Assembly: GCA_938023735.1 (NCBI GenBank)
Contig: CALJDK010000025.1
Coordinates: forward strand, 97,057-161,056
Length of the DNA: 64,000 bases
Direction of reading: 5' to 3'
Source of the DNA: an uncultured Acidimicrobiales bacterium
GTDB lineage: Bacteria > Actinomycetota > Acidimicrobiia > Acidimicrobiales > SHLQ01
Below are positions 26,923 to 36,357 of the stretch, piece after piece. Numbering within the stretch: the first letter of the stretch is position 1; each line of letters begins with the position of its first letter. The position numbers and the translations under genes were made by a program. The notes below the pieces were generated by a model that saw nothing but the letters and a program-made list of their open reading frames with translations, was not told the origin of the DNA and ran no database searches.

Positions 26923-28146
26923 GTGCCAAGTGATCCCGTTGTACCTGATGAGCCGTCGCTCTCCCTTGACAGCCCCGATTTTGCCGAGCGCATCGCCGCT
27001 CGAGCCAAAGAGCGGCTAGCCCAGCAACAGGCCGGAACGTCGACCGACGGGCACTCGCAAACTCCAGCCGCGCCACAGCCGGGCGTAGCTCGATTCGATA
27101 CCGGCACAGCCGACCCCGTCGCGGCCGCTGCCGCTGCGGCGGTTTCTGCTCCACCGGTGGTCGACCCACCCACGGCCCCAGTCGTTTCAGATCCACCAGT
27201 CGTTTCAACCCCACCGGTCGACCAACGGCCGTCCGAGACCCCTCTCAGCCCTGTCGGTTCATCTGCGACCCCGCCAGTTCCAACGGCTCAGGCGCCGGTG
27301 CGGCCACAGGCCCAGCCGTTCGAGCAACAGCAATCTTCCCAGGTGCAATCAGCCCCAGAAACGCAACGCCAGCCCGCCGCCGCTGAGCCAGTCATCCGGC
27401 AACCAGACACGACGCCCCAGCGTCGCACAGAGACAGCCCAGTCGATTGCGCCCGTAGCTCCCGTCGCAGCAGCCACGGCCACCGCGGTCGGTGAACCATC
27501 GCGACCGGCTTCGGCCGCCGACGGTCCAACCAATGCGCCCGCCGCCCGCGATCAGCCATTGCCCACCCGCGACGAAGCCGACTACGACGTCATCAATCCA
27601 CGCCTCCGGTCGCTTATCGAATGGGCTGTCGTAGTCGCCGGAGCGCTAGCTGTTGCTCTGGTCATCAAGAGCTTTCTGCTTCAGGCGTACTTCATCCCGT
27701 CGCCGTCGATGGAGGCAACGCTTGTCGAAGACGACCGCGTGCTGGTGAACAAGCTCAGCACTACCGCAAACCGTGGCGACGTGATGGTCTTCAAACGCGA
27801 AGTTGTGAACCCCAACGACCCCGAAGACCTCATCAAACGGGTCATTGGGCTCGAAGGCGAGACTGTCGAAGCCCGCGACGGATCGATATTCATCGACGGC
27901 AAGATGCTGCAGGAGCCCTACGTCGAGGATGGTGCCGCCACATTCGGCCCGGTTTGGACCGAAGGCTGCGCCAACGAACAGGGCGACGGAAACTCATGCA
28001 CCATCCCCGAAGGACAGCTGTTCATGATGGGCGACAACCGTCAGAACTCCCGCGATAGCCGGTTCTTCGGCCCAATCACCCGAGACCAGCTTGTCGGAAG
28101 AGCCTTCCTAAAGGTCTGGCCACTCGGCGACATCGAAGCGCTGTGA
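26923..28146 (+). CDS. lepB: Signal peptidase I with long Pro/Ala/Gln-rich N-terminal extension
   Basis: This 407-residue protein removes signal peptides from exported proteins on the outer face of the membrane. The first 215 or so residues are low-complexity (PPVVDPPTAPV, many Gln and Ala) and predicted cytoplasmic. Then comes one transmembrane helix (IEWAVVVAGALAVALVIKS). The S26 catalytic motifs follow: SPSMEATL with Ser262 and DLIKRVIGLEGE with Lys305. GDNRQNSRDSRFFG completes the signature. The extension is much longer than in most LepB proteins. It ends about 230 bases before a convergent GDPD gene. Confidence 0.92.
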   Translation: MPSDPVVPDEPSLSLDSPDFAERIAARAKERLAQQQAGTSTDGHSQTPAAPQPGVARFDTGTADPVAAAAAAAVSAPPVVDPPTAPVVSDPPVVSTPPVDQRPSETPLSPVGSSATPPVPTAQAPVRPQAQPFEQQQSSQVQSAPETQRQPAAAEPVIRQPDTTPQRRTETAQSIAPVAPVAAATATAVGEPSRPASAADGPTNAPAARDQPLPTRDEADYDVINPRLRSLIEWAVVVAGALAVALVIKSFLLQAYFIPSPSMEATLVEDDRVLVNKLSTTANRGDVMVFKREVVNPNDPEDLIKRVIGLEGETVEARDGSIFIDGKMLQEPYVEDGAATFGPVWTEGCANEQGDGNSCTIPEGQLFMMGDNRQNSRDSRFFGPITRDQLVGRAFLKVWPLGDIEAL

Positions 28147-28347
28147 CTTTGGTTCGCTTCGGCGCTGCGCTTCTTCGCTCTCACGCTTCGCTATTTTTGT
28201 AGAGCTTCAACCTCGGCCTTCGCTGGCGCTTCGGCACGACTCCCAGCTTCTGGTCGTTCGCTCACAAGTTCGCTCTCTCTACGCTCCGCGTCGGTTTCGC
28301 TTGCGGCGAAGCCCTTTCCGAGTTGTTTCGCAACTCGCGTGGTCACC
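28147..28347. other. TTCGC-rich intergenic spacer with hairpin
   Basis: This 200-base gap between lepB and gdpD is low in complexity, with repeated TTCGCT and GCTTCG words on the plus strand. A hairpin CGAGTTG-TTTCG-CAACTCG lies at 28319-28337. No gene, RNA or promoter is convincing. Convergent genes on both sides make terminator function plausible. Confidence 0.5.
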
Positions 28348-28376
28348 GCGACACTCGTGTCTGACACCTGTGTCGG
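28348..28376. repeat. GCGACACTCGTGTC palindrome-family copy between convergent genes
   Basis: GCGACACTCGTGTC (28348-28361) is followed by T and GACACCTGTGTCGG, an imperfect palindrome. The first 14 bases match the left arm of the perfect palindrome at 44268-44296. It ends directly before the stop of gdpD (minus) and after lepB (plus), so it likely terminates both. Confidence 0.6.
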
Positions 28377-28377
28377 T

Positions 28378-29085
28378 CTAGGTCTTTAGGGCGTCGGCTA
28401 TTCGGTCTGAGTGGTCGCTGAAGAAACCATCTGCGCCCATTTGGATTGCTTCGTTGATGACCCGAAGGTGCTGACAATCCCACGAGAACGCCTCGACGCC
28501 AAAGCGGTGAAAGAAGGCCATATTGCCCCCGGTCCACTCGGTATTGCGCATGTTGACCGTGTCGATCTGAAGCTCGGCCAGCGTGGCCGCATGACGCTCT
28601 GGGCCGCCCTCCATCGCCGCCAACTTGGTGGAGTGCACCAACTTGGCTGCCCCGGCGGCTTCGCGCCAGGAAGCCAGCGTTTCGAGATCGCGGTAACAAA
28701 TCCACAGATTCTCGAGCGCGCCCGCCTTCTGGGCCGCCTCTACCGTGGGGGCAAACGCCTTGGGGTCACAAACGTCGAGCGAGAGCGGTAACTCGGCACC
28801 GACCTCGGCATAAAACTCGTCAAGCGAGGGGATATGGCTTGGCAGATCGGCCCGATCGAACTCTCGAATTGGCTGGCGCTGCACCAGACGTTTGCGAACA
28901 ACCCCGTCGTGGTCGAGCACGGCAATGCCGTCGCGGCTTACCCAAACGTCGCTTTCGAGGCCGGTAGCACCGAGTTTCTTGGCAAGGAGGAACGATTCGA
29001 TAGTGTTGTCGGCCGCGTGAGCGCTAGCGCCCCGATGAGCGAACCCAATTGGAGGGGTCCGCAGGGCCGGATTGCGGGTCTTCAT
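28378..29085 (-). CDS. Glycerophosphodiester phosphodiesterase
   Basis: This protein of about 235 residues is a GDPD-family TIM-barrel enzyme that hydrolyses glycerophosphodiesters to glycerol 3-phosphate and an alcohol. FAHRGASAHAADNTIESF carries the catalytic HRG and the ENT-type metal site, written here as DNTIESF. LESDVWVSRDGIAVLDHD supplies the acidic metal ligands and second His. There is no signal peptide, so it is probably cytoplasmic. I chose the ATG at 29085; another in-frame start lies at 29094. Confidence 0.88.
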   Translation of the reverse strand: MKTRNPALRTPPIGFAHRGASAHAADNTIESFLLAKKLGATGLESDVWVSRDGIAVLDHDGVVRKRLVQRQPIREFDRADLPSHIPSLDEFYAEVGAELPLSLDVCDPKAFAPTVEAAQKAGALENLWICYRDLETLASWREAAGAAKLVHSTKLAAMEGGPERHAATLAELQIDTVNMRNTEWTGGNMAFFHRFGVEAFSWDCQHLRVINEAIQMGADGFFSDHSDRIADALKT

Positions 29086-29313
29086 GACCAACACGCTACC
29101 TCCTCCGCCAACTCACTTCGGCACGCTCCAGCGGCCGATTGGCACCATTGCAGGCCTCACCCGGAGCGCCCTGCTCCGTATGGCCCTGTTGCGTACCCAA
29201 AATTTGGGTAATGCGGCCAAAAAGTGGCCAAACGAAAGGGCCAATCGGCCTGTTAAGGCACCGAGTTGGCGTGCCGATAGTTCTGTTGTCGCAATGGAAC
29301 ATGAAAGCTGAAC

Positions 29314-29643
29314 ATGGCAACGATTCGGGCAACATGCCCTTCTTGTGGAGATGTAGAACTGACTACGGCGGACGTTAAGGTCCGGGTATGTCTCGATGAT
29401 GATCGAGGCGAGTACTCGTTCCGGTGTCCGGTCTGCACAATGACGGTCGTCAAGGCCGCCGAGCACCGCACCATCGACCTGCTGGTTGCCTCAGGCGTGC
29501 ATATGGACACGTGGACGCTCCCCGAGGAGCTCTATGAAACCAAGAGCGGTGCCCCCATCAGCCACGATGACATCATCGATTTCCATTCACAGCTGCACAA
29601 CGACAACGTGCTCGTTGAAGCGCTCCAAGAGCTGAAAAAGTAG
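29314..29643 (+). CDS. Zinc-ribbon hypothetical protein
   Basis: This 109-residue protein has a four-Cys ribbon, ATCPSCGDVELT with FRCPVCTMTVVK, in its first 45 residues. An acidic helical part follows (ISHDDIIDFHSQLHNDNVLVEALQEL). Such small ribbons are common in actinobacteria and have no assigned role. It is translated from an ATG at 29314, divergent from gdpD, and precedes tatA by 130 bases. Confidence 0.75.
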   Translation: MATIRATCPSCGDVELTTADVKVRVCLDDDRGEYSFRCPVCTMTVVKAAEHRTIDLLVASGVHMDTWTLPEELYETKSGAPISHDDIIDFHSQLHNDNVLVEALQELKK

Positions 29644-29773
29644 CCGTCTTGCCTAAGGCCGACCTCGGCCCTGTTTCCGCAAACCCAGCCGCTGCCGTTG
29701 GCAGTGGATTTCCAACGATTCTTCCTACGGCCGCCCTCTCTCACTTCGGCGTGTGAATCGGTAGACTTCCTCT

Positions 29774-30220
29774 ATGGGAAATGTAGGTGGTCTCGAAGTA
29801 CTCGTGGTGCTTCTTGTTGCGCTTGTTGTGCTCGGGCCTGAGAAACTTCCCGAAGCGGTTCGAAAGGTCGGAAACGTCGTCGGCGAATTGCGGCGAGTTT
29901 CTAAGAGCTTTCAGGACGAAATGCGCTCGGCGGCGATGCTCGACGACATCGGGCTTGAGACCACGGCCCGAGAGCGAGGCGACGCCGCCGTGGCCGCCAG
30001 CAAAGCCAACCAGGCGAGCCTTGAACCCACCGGACGCAGCCTTGAAGAGAACACCGAGCCGTTCAAGAACACCGCAGAAGAAACAGAAGAAACAGAAGAG
30101 CCAGAAGAGGGAGCCGCCGAAGACGTTGACGATGTCGAGAACACGTCGGAACCCGACAACATCGCCGACGCCGACGCCGACGATGACGGTGATACACCCC
30201 GGATCGAATCCGACGCATAG
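29774..30220 (+). CDS. tatA: Twin-arginine translocase TatA/TatB-family subunit
   Basis: This 148-residue protein has the family N-terminus: a short membrane helix (LEVLVVLLVALVVL) followed by GPEKLPEAVRKVGNVVGELRR, the FG/amphipathic-helix region. The second half is a highly acidic tail. TatA/B assembles with TatC to export folded proteins. Length and the Pro-Glu-Lys-Leu-Pro motif do not decide between TatA and TatB, and no second copy lies nearby. The gene is followed 2 bases later by tatC. Confidence 0.85.
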   Translation: MGNVGGLEVLVVLLVALVVLGPEKLPEAVRKVGNVVGELRRVSKSFQDEMRSAAMLDDIGLETTARERGDAAVAASKANQASLEPTGRSLEENTEPFKNTAEETEETEEPEEGAAEDVDDVENTSEPDNIADADADDDGDTPRIESDA

Positions 30221-30222
30221 CG

Positions 30223-31032
30223 GTGGCCGACGAAACTCGCTCCTCTCCGCCGCGCCCGACGGCCAACGACGAAGGGCGCATGACGCTGGTCGAGCACCTC
30301 ACCGAGTTGCGGACCCGCATCATGCGTTCGGCTATGGCCATCGCCGTCGGGTTCGTGATCTGCTGGTGGAAGGGCCCTGACATCCTCCAATTCCTGGTCG
30401 ACCCGTACTGCGACTCCATCGACCCGGAAGCCATCATCGCTGCAGGCGGCAGTGCCGGCGAGTGTCAGCTGCTTGTTACCGAACCGACCGAGCAGCTCAA
30501 TGTTCGAGTCACCACCGCCACCTACGGCGGGTTCTCGCTGGCGATCCCCGTGATCCTGTGGCAGGTCTGGCAGTTCATCACCCCCGGCTTGTACCCCCAC
30601 GAACGTCGCTATGCGCTGCCGTTCGTCTTCTCCGGAGCGGCGCTGTTTGCGCTGGGCGTCGGGCTCTCGTACTGGAGCCTTCCCCGGGCTCTCGAGTTCC
30701 TCAACGAAATTGGTGGCGTCGAGTTTGCGACGGCTTTTCGACCCCAGCCCTACCTGACCTTCGTCATCAAGATGCTGGTTGGCTTTGGCTTGGGGTTTCA
30801 GTTTCCGATCGTGCTCATCTTCATGCAGCTCGCTGGAGTGCTGTCGATCGACACGCTCAAGAGTGGTCGGCGTTATGCGCTGGTGGGCATTGTCATCCTC
30901 GTGGCTGTTATTACTCCCAGCGGCGACCCGTTCACACTGATGGCGCTATCGGTTCCGATGTACCTGTTCTACGAAATTGCAATCCTCTTCGGGGTTATCC
31001 GGGCGCGCCGCAAGGCATCTGGCACTTCGTGA
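30223..31032 (+). CDS. tatC: Sec-independent protein translocase TatC
   Basis: This 269-residue polytopic protein forms the signal-peptide receptor of the Tat system. HLTELRTRIMRSAMAIAVGFVICW is the conserved N-terminal helix, and FVIKMLVGFGLGFQFPIVLIFMQLAG is a signature segment. Six hydrophobic helices can be drawn. The GTG at 30223 follows the TatA stop (TAG) by 2 bases. The next start, the helicase, lies 25 bases after TatC. Confidence 0.95.
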   Translation: MADETRSSPPRPTANDEGRMTLVEHLTELRTRIMRSAMAIAVGFVICWWKGPDILQFLVDPYCDSIDPEAIIAAGGSAGECQLLVTEPTEQLNVRVTTATYGGFSLAIPVILWQVWQFITPGLYPHERRYALPFVFSGAALFALGVGLSYWSLPRALEFLNEIGGVEFATAFRPQPYLTFVIKMLVGFGLGFQFPIVLIFMQLAGVLSIDTLKSGRRYALVGIVILVAVITPSGDPFTLMALSVPMYLFYEIAILFGVIRARRKASGTS

Positions 31033-31057
31033 CGAATCGCCCGGGCAGAGAGTGCCG

Positions 31058-33880
31058 ATGACCGAGCGAATGTTCACCCTTGATCCGTTCCAACAGGAAT
31101 CGATCGAGGTCCTCAAGAGCGGCCACTCGGTGCTGGTGGCCGCACCGACCGGATCTGGCAAGACCGTTGTGGCCGAATACGCGGTCGAAGAGGCACAGCG
31201 GTTGGGCGAGAAGGTGTTTTACACCACACCGATCAAGGCGCTCTCGAACCAGAAGTATCGCGACTTCAAAGAGCAGTACGGCGCGGATGAGGTAGGGCTG
31301 CTCACGGGCGACAATGCGGTCAATGGCAATGCGTCGGTGGTGGTGATGACCACCGAAGTGCTCAGAAACATGTTGTACGCGGGCTCGGATCTGCTCGAGG
31401 GGCTGCGTTACGTGGTGCTCGACGAGGTCCATTACCTGCAGGACGCGTTTCGGGGGCCGGTGTGGGAGGAAGTGATCATTCACCTTCCGAAGTCGGTACG
31501 ACTTGTGGCGTTGTCGGCCACGGTTTCCAACGCTGATGAGTTAGCCGAGTGGATTACCGAGGTGCGAGGCCAGACCGTCGCCGTGCTCGAAACCACCCGG
31601 CCGGTTGAGCTGCGCGACCTGTACGGAGTCTCCGAGCGCAACACGTCGCAGCTGCATGTGGTTCCGGTGTTGGTGAAGGGAAAACCCAACCGTGAGGCGT
31701 TCCGGTTTGATCTGCAATCGGGCCGCAAGAACGACCGCCATGACGGCAAGCAGAGCAAGCAGGGCAAGCAGCGGCGACGCCGGCCCTTCTCGACGCCGCG
31801 GCGCCTCGATGTAGTGCACTACTTGCGGCGGCGCGAGTTGCTGCCCGGCATCTTCTTTATTTTCAGTCGCGCCGGTTGTGATGATGCGGTTTCGGGCGCC
31901 ATCGATTCGGGCATCGATCTCACCACCACCGAAGAGAAGGCCCGCATTGGCGATATTGCCGCCAGCCGCACCTCACACCTCTCCGAGCGTGACTTGGTGG
32001 CGTTGGAGTACGAACGGTTTGTGGCCGCCCTTCTTCGTGGCGTTGGCGCCCACCACGCCGGGATGGTTCCGGCGTTCAAGGAGACCGTTGAGCTCTGCTT
32101 TGTCGAGGGGCTGATCAAGGTGGTGTTCGCTACCGAAACCTTGGCGATGGGTATCAACATGCCAGCCCGCAGTGTGGTGCTCGACAAACTCACCAAGTTC
32201 ACGGGCGAAACCCACGAATCGCTCACCCCAGGGCAGTACACCCAGCTCACCGGGCGCGCTGGTCGCCGCGGCATTGATCCGCTCGGACATGCGCTGGTGC
32301 TGTGGTCGCCGTATGTCACATTCGATCAGGTCTCACGCCTTGCTGGTAGCAACAGTTTCCCGCTGTTCTCGTCGTTTCGGCCCAGCTACAACATGGCCGT
32401 GAACCTGGTTCGCCGGGTCGAGGAAGACGCCGCCAGCGATCTGCTTCGTCAATCGTTCGCCCAGTTCCAGGCCCGAAGCGCAGTCGCCAAGTTGGCCACG
32501 AAGGTGCAGAAGCGCAAGGACGACGTACAAAAGGCCACCGATTCGCTCACGGTGCCGCGGGCCGAGGTAGAAGCCAGCCGGCCATCGAATCGGGGAGAAG
32601 ACGGTGGCAGTGTTGCCGACAACCCCGAGTTGGCCGACCGCATCGCCAAAGCGGTCGACCGTTTGGCGCCCGGCGATGTTCTTGCCGCATCGGCCACCCA
32701 CGAGCGTGCGGTGGTGGTGTCTACGGCGTTCCGCCGCGGGCAGGCACGGGTGCGTCTGGTGAACGAGGTCGGCGATTCGTTCACCATCGACACCGAGGCC
32801 TTTCAGGATATTCCCGACACCATCGGCACACTCACGCTCCCGGAGCCCTATGCGCCCAACAGCGACCGCTTTCAGGCTGCCGTGGGCCACGAACTCTCGC
32901 GAGCGAGCTTTCGCACCCGCCGAAAAAACGGTAGGCCCGGCAAGAACCGCAAGAACGGAAGCGGCAGCAACGGCGGGAGCAGGGCTCACCTGTCGGTCGT
33001 TCGCGGCGGCGACTCAGACGACAGTTTCCCCAGCGACAATTTCCCCAGCGAAGAGCACCCCGGCGAGAGTTCGTCCTCTGACACCGACCAGCGGTTCAAC
33101 CTGGCTCTGCTCGACCAAATCGAGGGCGACGAGCGAGAGATTGAAGCGCTTTCGAAGCGCATGGCCGCCCGCGACGGCTCCATCGAGAAGCAGTTTGCCG
33201 CCGTGCGGGGCGTGCTCGACGAGCTTGGCTACCTTGACGGCTGGTCGCTCACCGACCGCGGCGAAACGTTGGTGCGGGTTTATCACGAACGCGATCTGCT
33301 CATTACCGAGGCGCTTATGAGTGGCCTGCTCGATGGTCTCGACGATGCCGAACTGGCCGGAATGGTGAGCGGATTCACCTACGAGCATCGAAGTGCGACA
33401 CCACCACCATCGCCATGGTTTCCCAGCAAGCCGGCTCGCACCCGGTTCGCCGAACTCGAGGCTATGCACGGTCGAATCAACCGGCTCGAACGAGCAGCGG
33501 GCCTTCCGGAGACCTCCGAGCCTGATCCGACAATCTTTGCGTCGGTTCATGCCTGGGCGCTCGGCGTCGACCTCGACGATGTGCTCGACGACGATCTCAC
33601 CGGCGGCGACTTTGTTCGGCAAATCAAGCAGATCATCGACTTGCTCCGCCAGCTCGCCACGGCAGCGCCGAACCCCGACACCCGACGGCGATCAGCGGCA
33701 GCTGCCGACCGGCTCGATCGGGGAGTGGTAACCGCCTCGGGCGCCGTCGCCGGGCCTTCCTCCGGCGGTTCCGCTGAGCCGGTTGGGGCGGCCGATGCAG
33801 AAGAGCATGCCGAAAGCGATGAAACTGACGATGTCCGGGGGTCCTCCTCGGACACCGAACAGGACTCCGACGATGATTGA
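31058..33880 (+). CDS. helY: DEAD/DEAH-box helicase HelY-like (Ski2/Mtr4-type)
   Basis: This 940-residue helicase has AAPTGSGKT (Walker A), YTTPIKALSNQKYRDF, LDEVHYLQD (DEVH), SATVSNADELAEW, and VFATETLAMGINMPA with QLTGRAGRRGID. A low-complexity linker near residues 620-690 contains KNGRPGKNRKNGSGSNGG. The C-terminal region resembles the helical DSHCT domain. Such proteins unwind RNA or DNA and are conserved in actinobacteria. The ATG at 31058 follows TatC closely, and the C-terminus overlaps the next gene by 8 bases. An operon with tat genes is common in this class but functionally unexplained. Confidence 0.9.
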   Translation: MTERMFTLDPFQQESIEVLKSGHSVLVAAPTGSGKTVVAEYAVEEAQRLGEKVFYTTPIKALSNQKYRDFKEQYGADEVGLLTGDNAVNGNASVVVMTTEVLRNMLYAGSDLLEGLRYVVLDEVHYLQDAFRGPVWEEVIIHLPKSVRLVALSATVSNADELAEWITEVRGQTVAVLETTRPVELRDLYGVSERNTSQLHVVPVLVKGKPNREAFRFDLQSGRKNDRHDGKQSKQGKQRRRRPFSTPRRLDVVHYLRRRELLPGIFFIFSRAGCDDAVSGAIDSGIDLTTTEEKARIGDIAASRTSHLSERDLVALEYERFVAALLRGVGAHHAGMVPAFKETVELCFVEGLIKVVFATETLAMGINMPARSVVLDKLTKFTGETHESLTPGQYTQLTGRAGRRGIDPLGHALVLWSPYVTFDQVSRLAGSNSFPLFSSFRPSYNMAVNLVRRVEEDAASDLLRQSFAQFQARSAVAKLATKVQKRKDDVQKATDSLTVPRAEVEASRPSNRGEDGGSVADNPELADRIAKAVDRLAPGDVLAASATHERAVVVSTAFRRGQARVRLVNEVGDSFTIDTEAFQDIPDTIGTLTLPEPYAPNSDRFQAAVGHELSRASFRTRRKNGRPGKNRKNGSGSNGGSRAHLSVVRGGDSDDSFPSDNFPSEEHPGESSSSDTDQRFNLALLDQIEGDEREIEALSKRMAARDGSIEKQFAAVRGVLDELGYLDGWSLTDRGETLVRVYHERDLLITEALMSGLLDGLDDAELAGMVSGFTYEHRSATPPPSPWFPSKPARTRFAELEAMHGRINRLERAAGLPETSEPDPTIFASVHAWALGVDLDDVLDDDLTGGDFVRQIKQIIDLLRQLATAAPNPDTRRRSAAAADRLDRGVVTASGAVAGPSSGGSAEPVGAADAEEHAESDETDDVRGSSSDTEQDSDDD

Positions 33881-34472
33881 GCGTTTCGCCGACTGGGGCG
33901 ACAACGGGCCGTTGCCCGATGATGGTGTGGTCGCTACCAGCGATCGCGCGGCGGCGCTCGCGATCGCCAATGCCTACGACGGAATACCACCGGTGGGCCT
34001 GGTGACGGGCGACCTTCGCCGCACCCTTGGCGGGCGACGTACGCGCGGTCAACTTCGTATGCCCGACGCAACGAGGGCCGTGGTCGACTACGGACTGGTG
34101 CGATTCAACGACACCGAAGTCCCGTTCGTGGCCCACGTTGTTGCCCGCAAATCGCTTATGCGAGGCCGCATTATCGCAGTGATGAATGCCGCTTTTGTGG
34201 GTGCGTGGAATGTTGCACCCCGGTCTCATCCCGGCGATGGGATGTTTGAAGTGCTCGACGCCAATTTATCGTTCTCCGACCGATTGAAGGCACGACGAAG
34301 GCTGAAGTCGGGCACGCACGTGCCTCACCCAGATATCGCCCAGAAGCGGGGCAATACCTTCGATTTCTCGCTCGAGCAGCCCTTGAACCTTTGGGTCGAC
34401 GGCAGTCAAATGGGTGAGGTTCGGAGCTTCTCGATCGAGCTGGTGCCCGAGGCGCTCGCAGTAGTCGTCTAG
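33873..34472 (+). CDS. Hypothetical protein resembling a DAGK/YegS C-terminal domain
   Basis: This 199-residue protein begins with an ATG at 33873, 8 bases inside the helicase end. Its beta-rich C-terminus has NLWVDGSQMGEVRSFSIELVPEALAVVV, which resembles the end of diacylglycerol-kinase-like (YegS) proteins. I see no glycine-rich nucleotide loop of a kinase in the first half, so it may be a detached or degraded domain. RGRRTRGQLR-type patches near residue 45 are basic. The function is unknown. Confidence 0.6.
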   Translation: MIERFADWGDNGPLPDDGVVATSDRAAALAIANAYDGIPPVGLVTGDLRRTLGGRRTRGQLRMPDATRAVVDYGLVRFNDTEVPFVAHVVARKSLMRGRIIAVMNAAFVGAWNVAPRSHPGDGMFEVLDANLSFSDRLKARRRLKSGTHVPHPDIAQKRGNTFDFSLEQPLNLWVDGSQMGEVRSFSIELVPEALAVVV

Positions 34473-34581
34473 CCCAACACGACCCCGTTTCCCCATCGTT
34501 GGCGGCCCGCCTTGCGGCTTGACCAATTTCGTCAGACCTGATCCACTCCTTGTCTGCCGATCGCGCCTAACGTCGACCCTC

Positions 34582-36183
34582 GTGAAGACGTACGTGGAGG
34601 AAGAGTTCACCGCCGATGAGGCAGATGTACTCCGTCGCTATTTCTCCAACCTTGATTTGCCAGTTTTTGCGCTGGTCAACCTGCCCGAGGTTGTGAAGGG
34701 AGCGCTCTTTGCGCGCTATTCGCGGTCGCCGCTCAGCCTTCGTCGACTGTTCCTCAAAGAGTTCGTCGGCGACCTCGATATCACCGGCGACGAGACCATC
34801 GACGCCACCGTTGGCCTGCGGCGAGCGGAAGAGCTCTACGACCGGGTCTTCTTCCAATACGGTGACGATTCGGTCGCCCAGCTTGGTGGGGTTCACCTAG
34901 CGTGCGAACAGGCGTCGAACCTGCTCACCAAGGTTCTCGAGTGGGGCCGGCTGATGTCGTATCTCGAGCAGTCCACGCGCTACATCGCCTACGACGAGCG
35001 TCTTGGCGGCCGCTATCGTTACTACCGCGACCCCGAGCTGCTCGCATCGCCTCTGGGAGCCCGCTACGTGGGCGACATGGACCGCTTGTTCGATGCGTAC
35101 TCATCGATGATCCCCACCATGGCCGATTTCTTTCGCCAGCATGTGCCCCAGCAGCCTGGCGACGCCGACTTCGTGTACCGCACCGCTATTCAGGCTCGAG
35201 CGCTGGATTCGGTGCGCGGAATTCTTCCCGCCTCGGCGCTGTCGAACGTGGGCATCTACGGCTCGGGTCAGGCCTATGAGGCGTTGCTGCTGCGGATGCG
35301 GGCACATCCCTTGCCCGAGGCTCGGGAGTACGGCGACCTCATGCTCACCGAGCTACGAAAGGTCATCCCCTCGTTTCTCAAACGAATCGACCTTCCCGAT
35401 CGGGGAGCGGTCACCAGCCAGTACATGGCCGATAACCACGAGGCGATGGCCGATATCGCCGAGCAGCTGTTTCCCAGCGATGTCGCCCCCGATGCGGCAC
35501 CGATGGTCGAGCTGGTCGACTTCGACCCCGATGCCGAAGTGAAGCTTGTGGCCAGCATGTTGTATTCGCAGGTCGGGTTGCCCGAGACCCAGATCGAACA
35601 GCGGGTGCGATCGATGTCGGTCGACGATCGCCTTGCCGTCATGCGGGCGTACACCGGCGAGCGGAAGAATCGCCGCCATCGGCCTGGTCGGGCGCTCGAA
35701 CGGCCGGCATACCGGTTCGACATTCTTTCCGACTACGGCGCGTTCCGCGATCTTCAGCGCCACCGCATGCTTACCGTCGAATGGCAGAAGCTTGCGCCGC
35801 TCCACGGCTACACCATGCCTCCTGAGGTTGAAACCGCCGGACTCGCCGATCAGTTCGAAGCGCAGATGGAGCGCTCTGCTGACCTGTATGCGTTGCTTGA
35901 GGGGCCCTACCCCGAGCAGGCGTCGTACTCGGTGTCGCTGGCATACAAGATCCGCTACATGATGCACACCAACGCCCGTGAGGCGATGCACATGCTTGAG
36001 CTGCGCACCACGCCGCAGGGGCATCCGGCGTATCGAGAGGTTGCCCAGGAGATGCATCGCCTAATCGGCCAGGGCGCCGGTCACAAAGCCATCGCCGCAA
36101 TGATGACCTTTGTGAACCACGAGGCCGAGCCCGAACTCGGGCGCCTCGATGCCGAGCGCAAGTCGGCCCAAAAGTCCAGCTAA
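34582..36183 (+). CDS. Duplicated ThyX-like (FAD-dependent thymidylate synthase-related) protein
   Basis: This 533-residue protein appears to hold two ThyX-like modules. The first has EWGRLMSYLEQSTRYIAYD (Arg123), aligning with the RHRxxSxNExSxRY ThyX motif but with WGR instead of RHR. The second has FRDLQRHRMLTVEWQKL (Arg393-Arg395), which keeps RHR but loses the S/N/E/S positions. Canonical ThyX is about 220 to 250 residues and methylates dUMP with FAD. The split, complementary motifs suggest a divergent enzyme or binding protein instead. The GTG at 34582 is chosen because upstream residues are unconserved. Confidence 0.75.
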   Translation: MKTYVEEEFTADEADVLRRYFSNLDLPVFALVNLPEVVKGALFARYSRSPLSLRRLFLKEFVGDLDITGDETIDATVGLRRAEELYDRVFFQYGDDSVAQLGGVHLACEQASNLLTKVLEWGRLMSYLEQSTRYIAYDERLGGRYRYYRDPELLASPLGARYVGDMDRLFDAYSSMIPTMADFFRQHVPQQPGDADFVYRTAIQARALDSVRGILPASALSNVGIYGSGQAYEALLLRMRAHPLPEAREYGDLMLTELRKVIPSFLKRIDLPDRGAVTSQYMADNHEAMADIAEQLFPSDVAPDAAPMVELVDFDPDAEVKLVASMLYSQVGLPETQIEQRVRSMSVDDRLAVMRAYTGERKNRRHRPGRALERPAYRFDILSDYGAFRDLQRHRMLTVEWQKLAPLHGYTMPPEVETAGLADQFEAQMERSADLYALLEGPYPEQASYSVSLAYKIRYMMHTNAREAMHMLELRTTPQGHPAYREVAQEMHRLIGQGAGHKAIAAMMTFVNHEAEPELGRLDAERKSAQKSS

Positions 36184-36357
36184 GCGCTCGTTTCCTGGCA
36201 CCGCCGTGGGCGCTGCCGTGTTTGTGGGAAACGGCTTCGTAGCAGGTGTTGCTGGTGTGGTGGGTGATGCTTGTGAGATTTTTGTTGGGAAAGTTGGAAT
36301 TCGTGCCTAGATTGTTCTCCCTAAGTGGGCGGACAACCACTGACAGGGAAATCCAAC

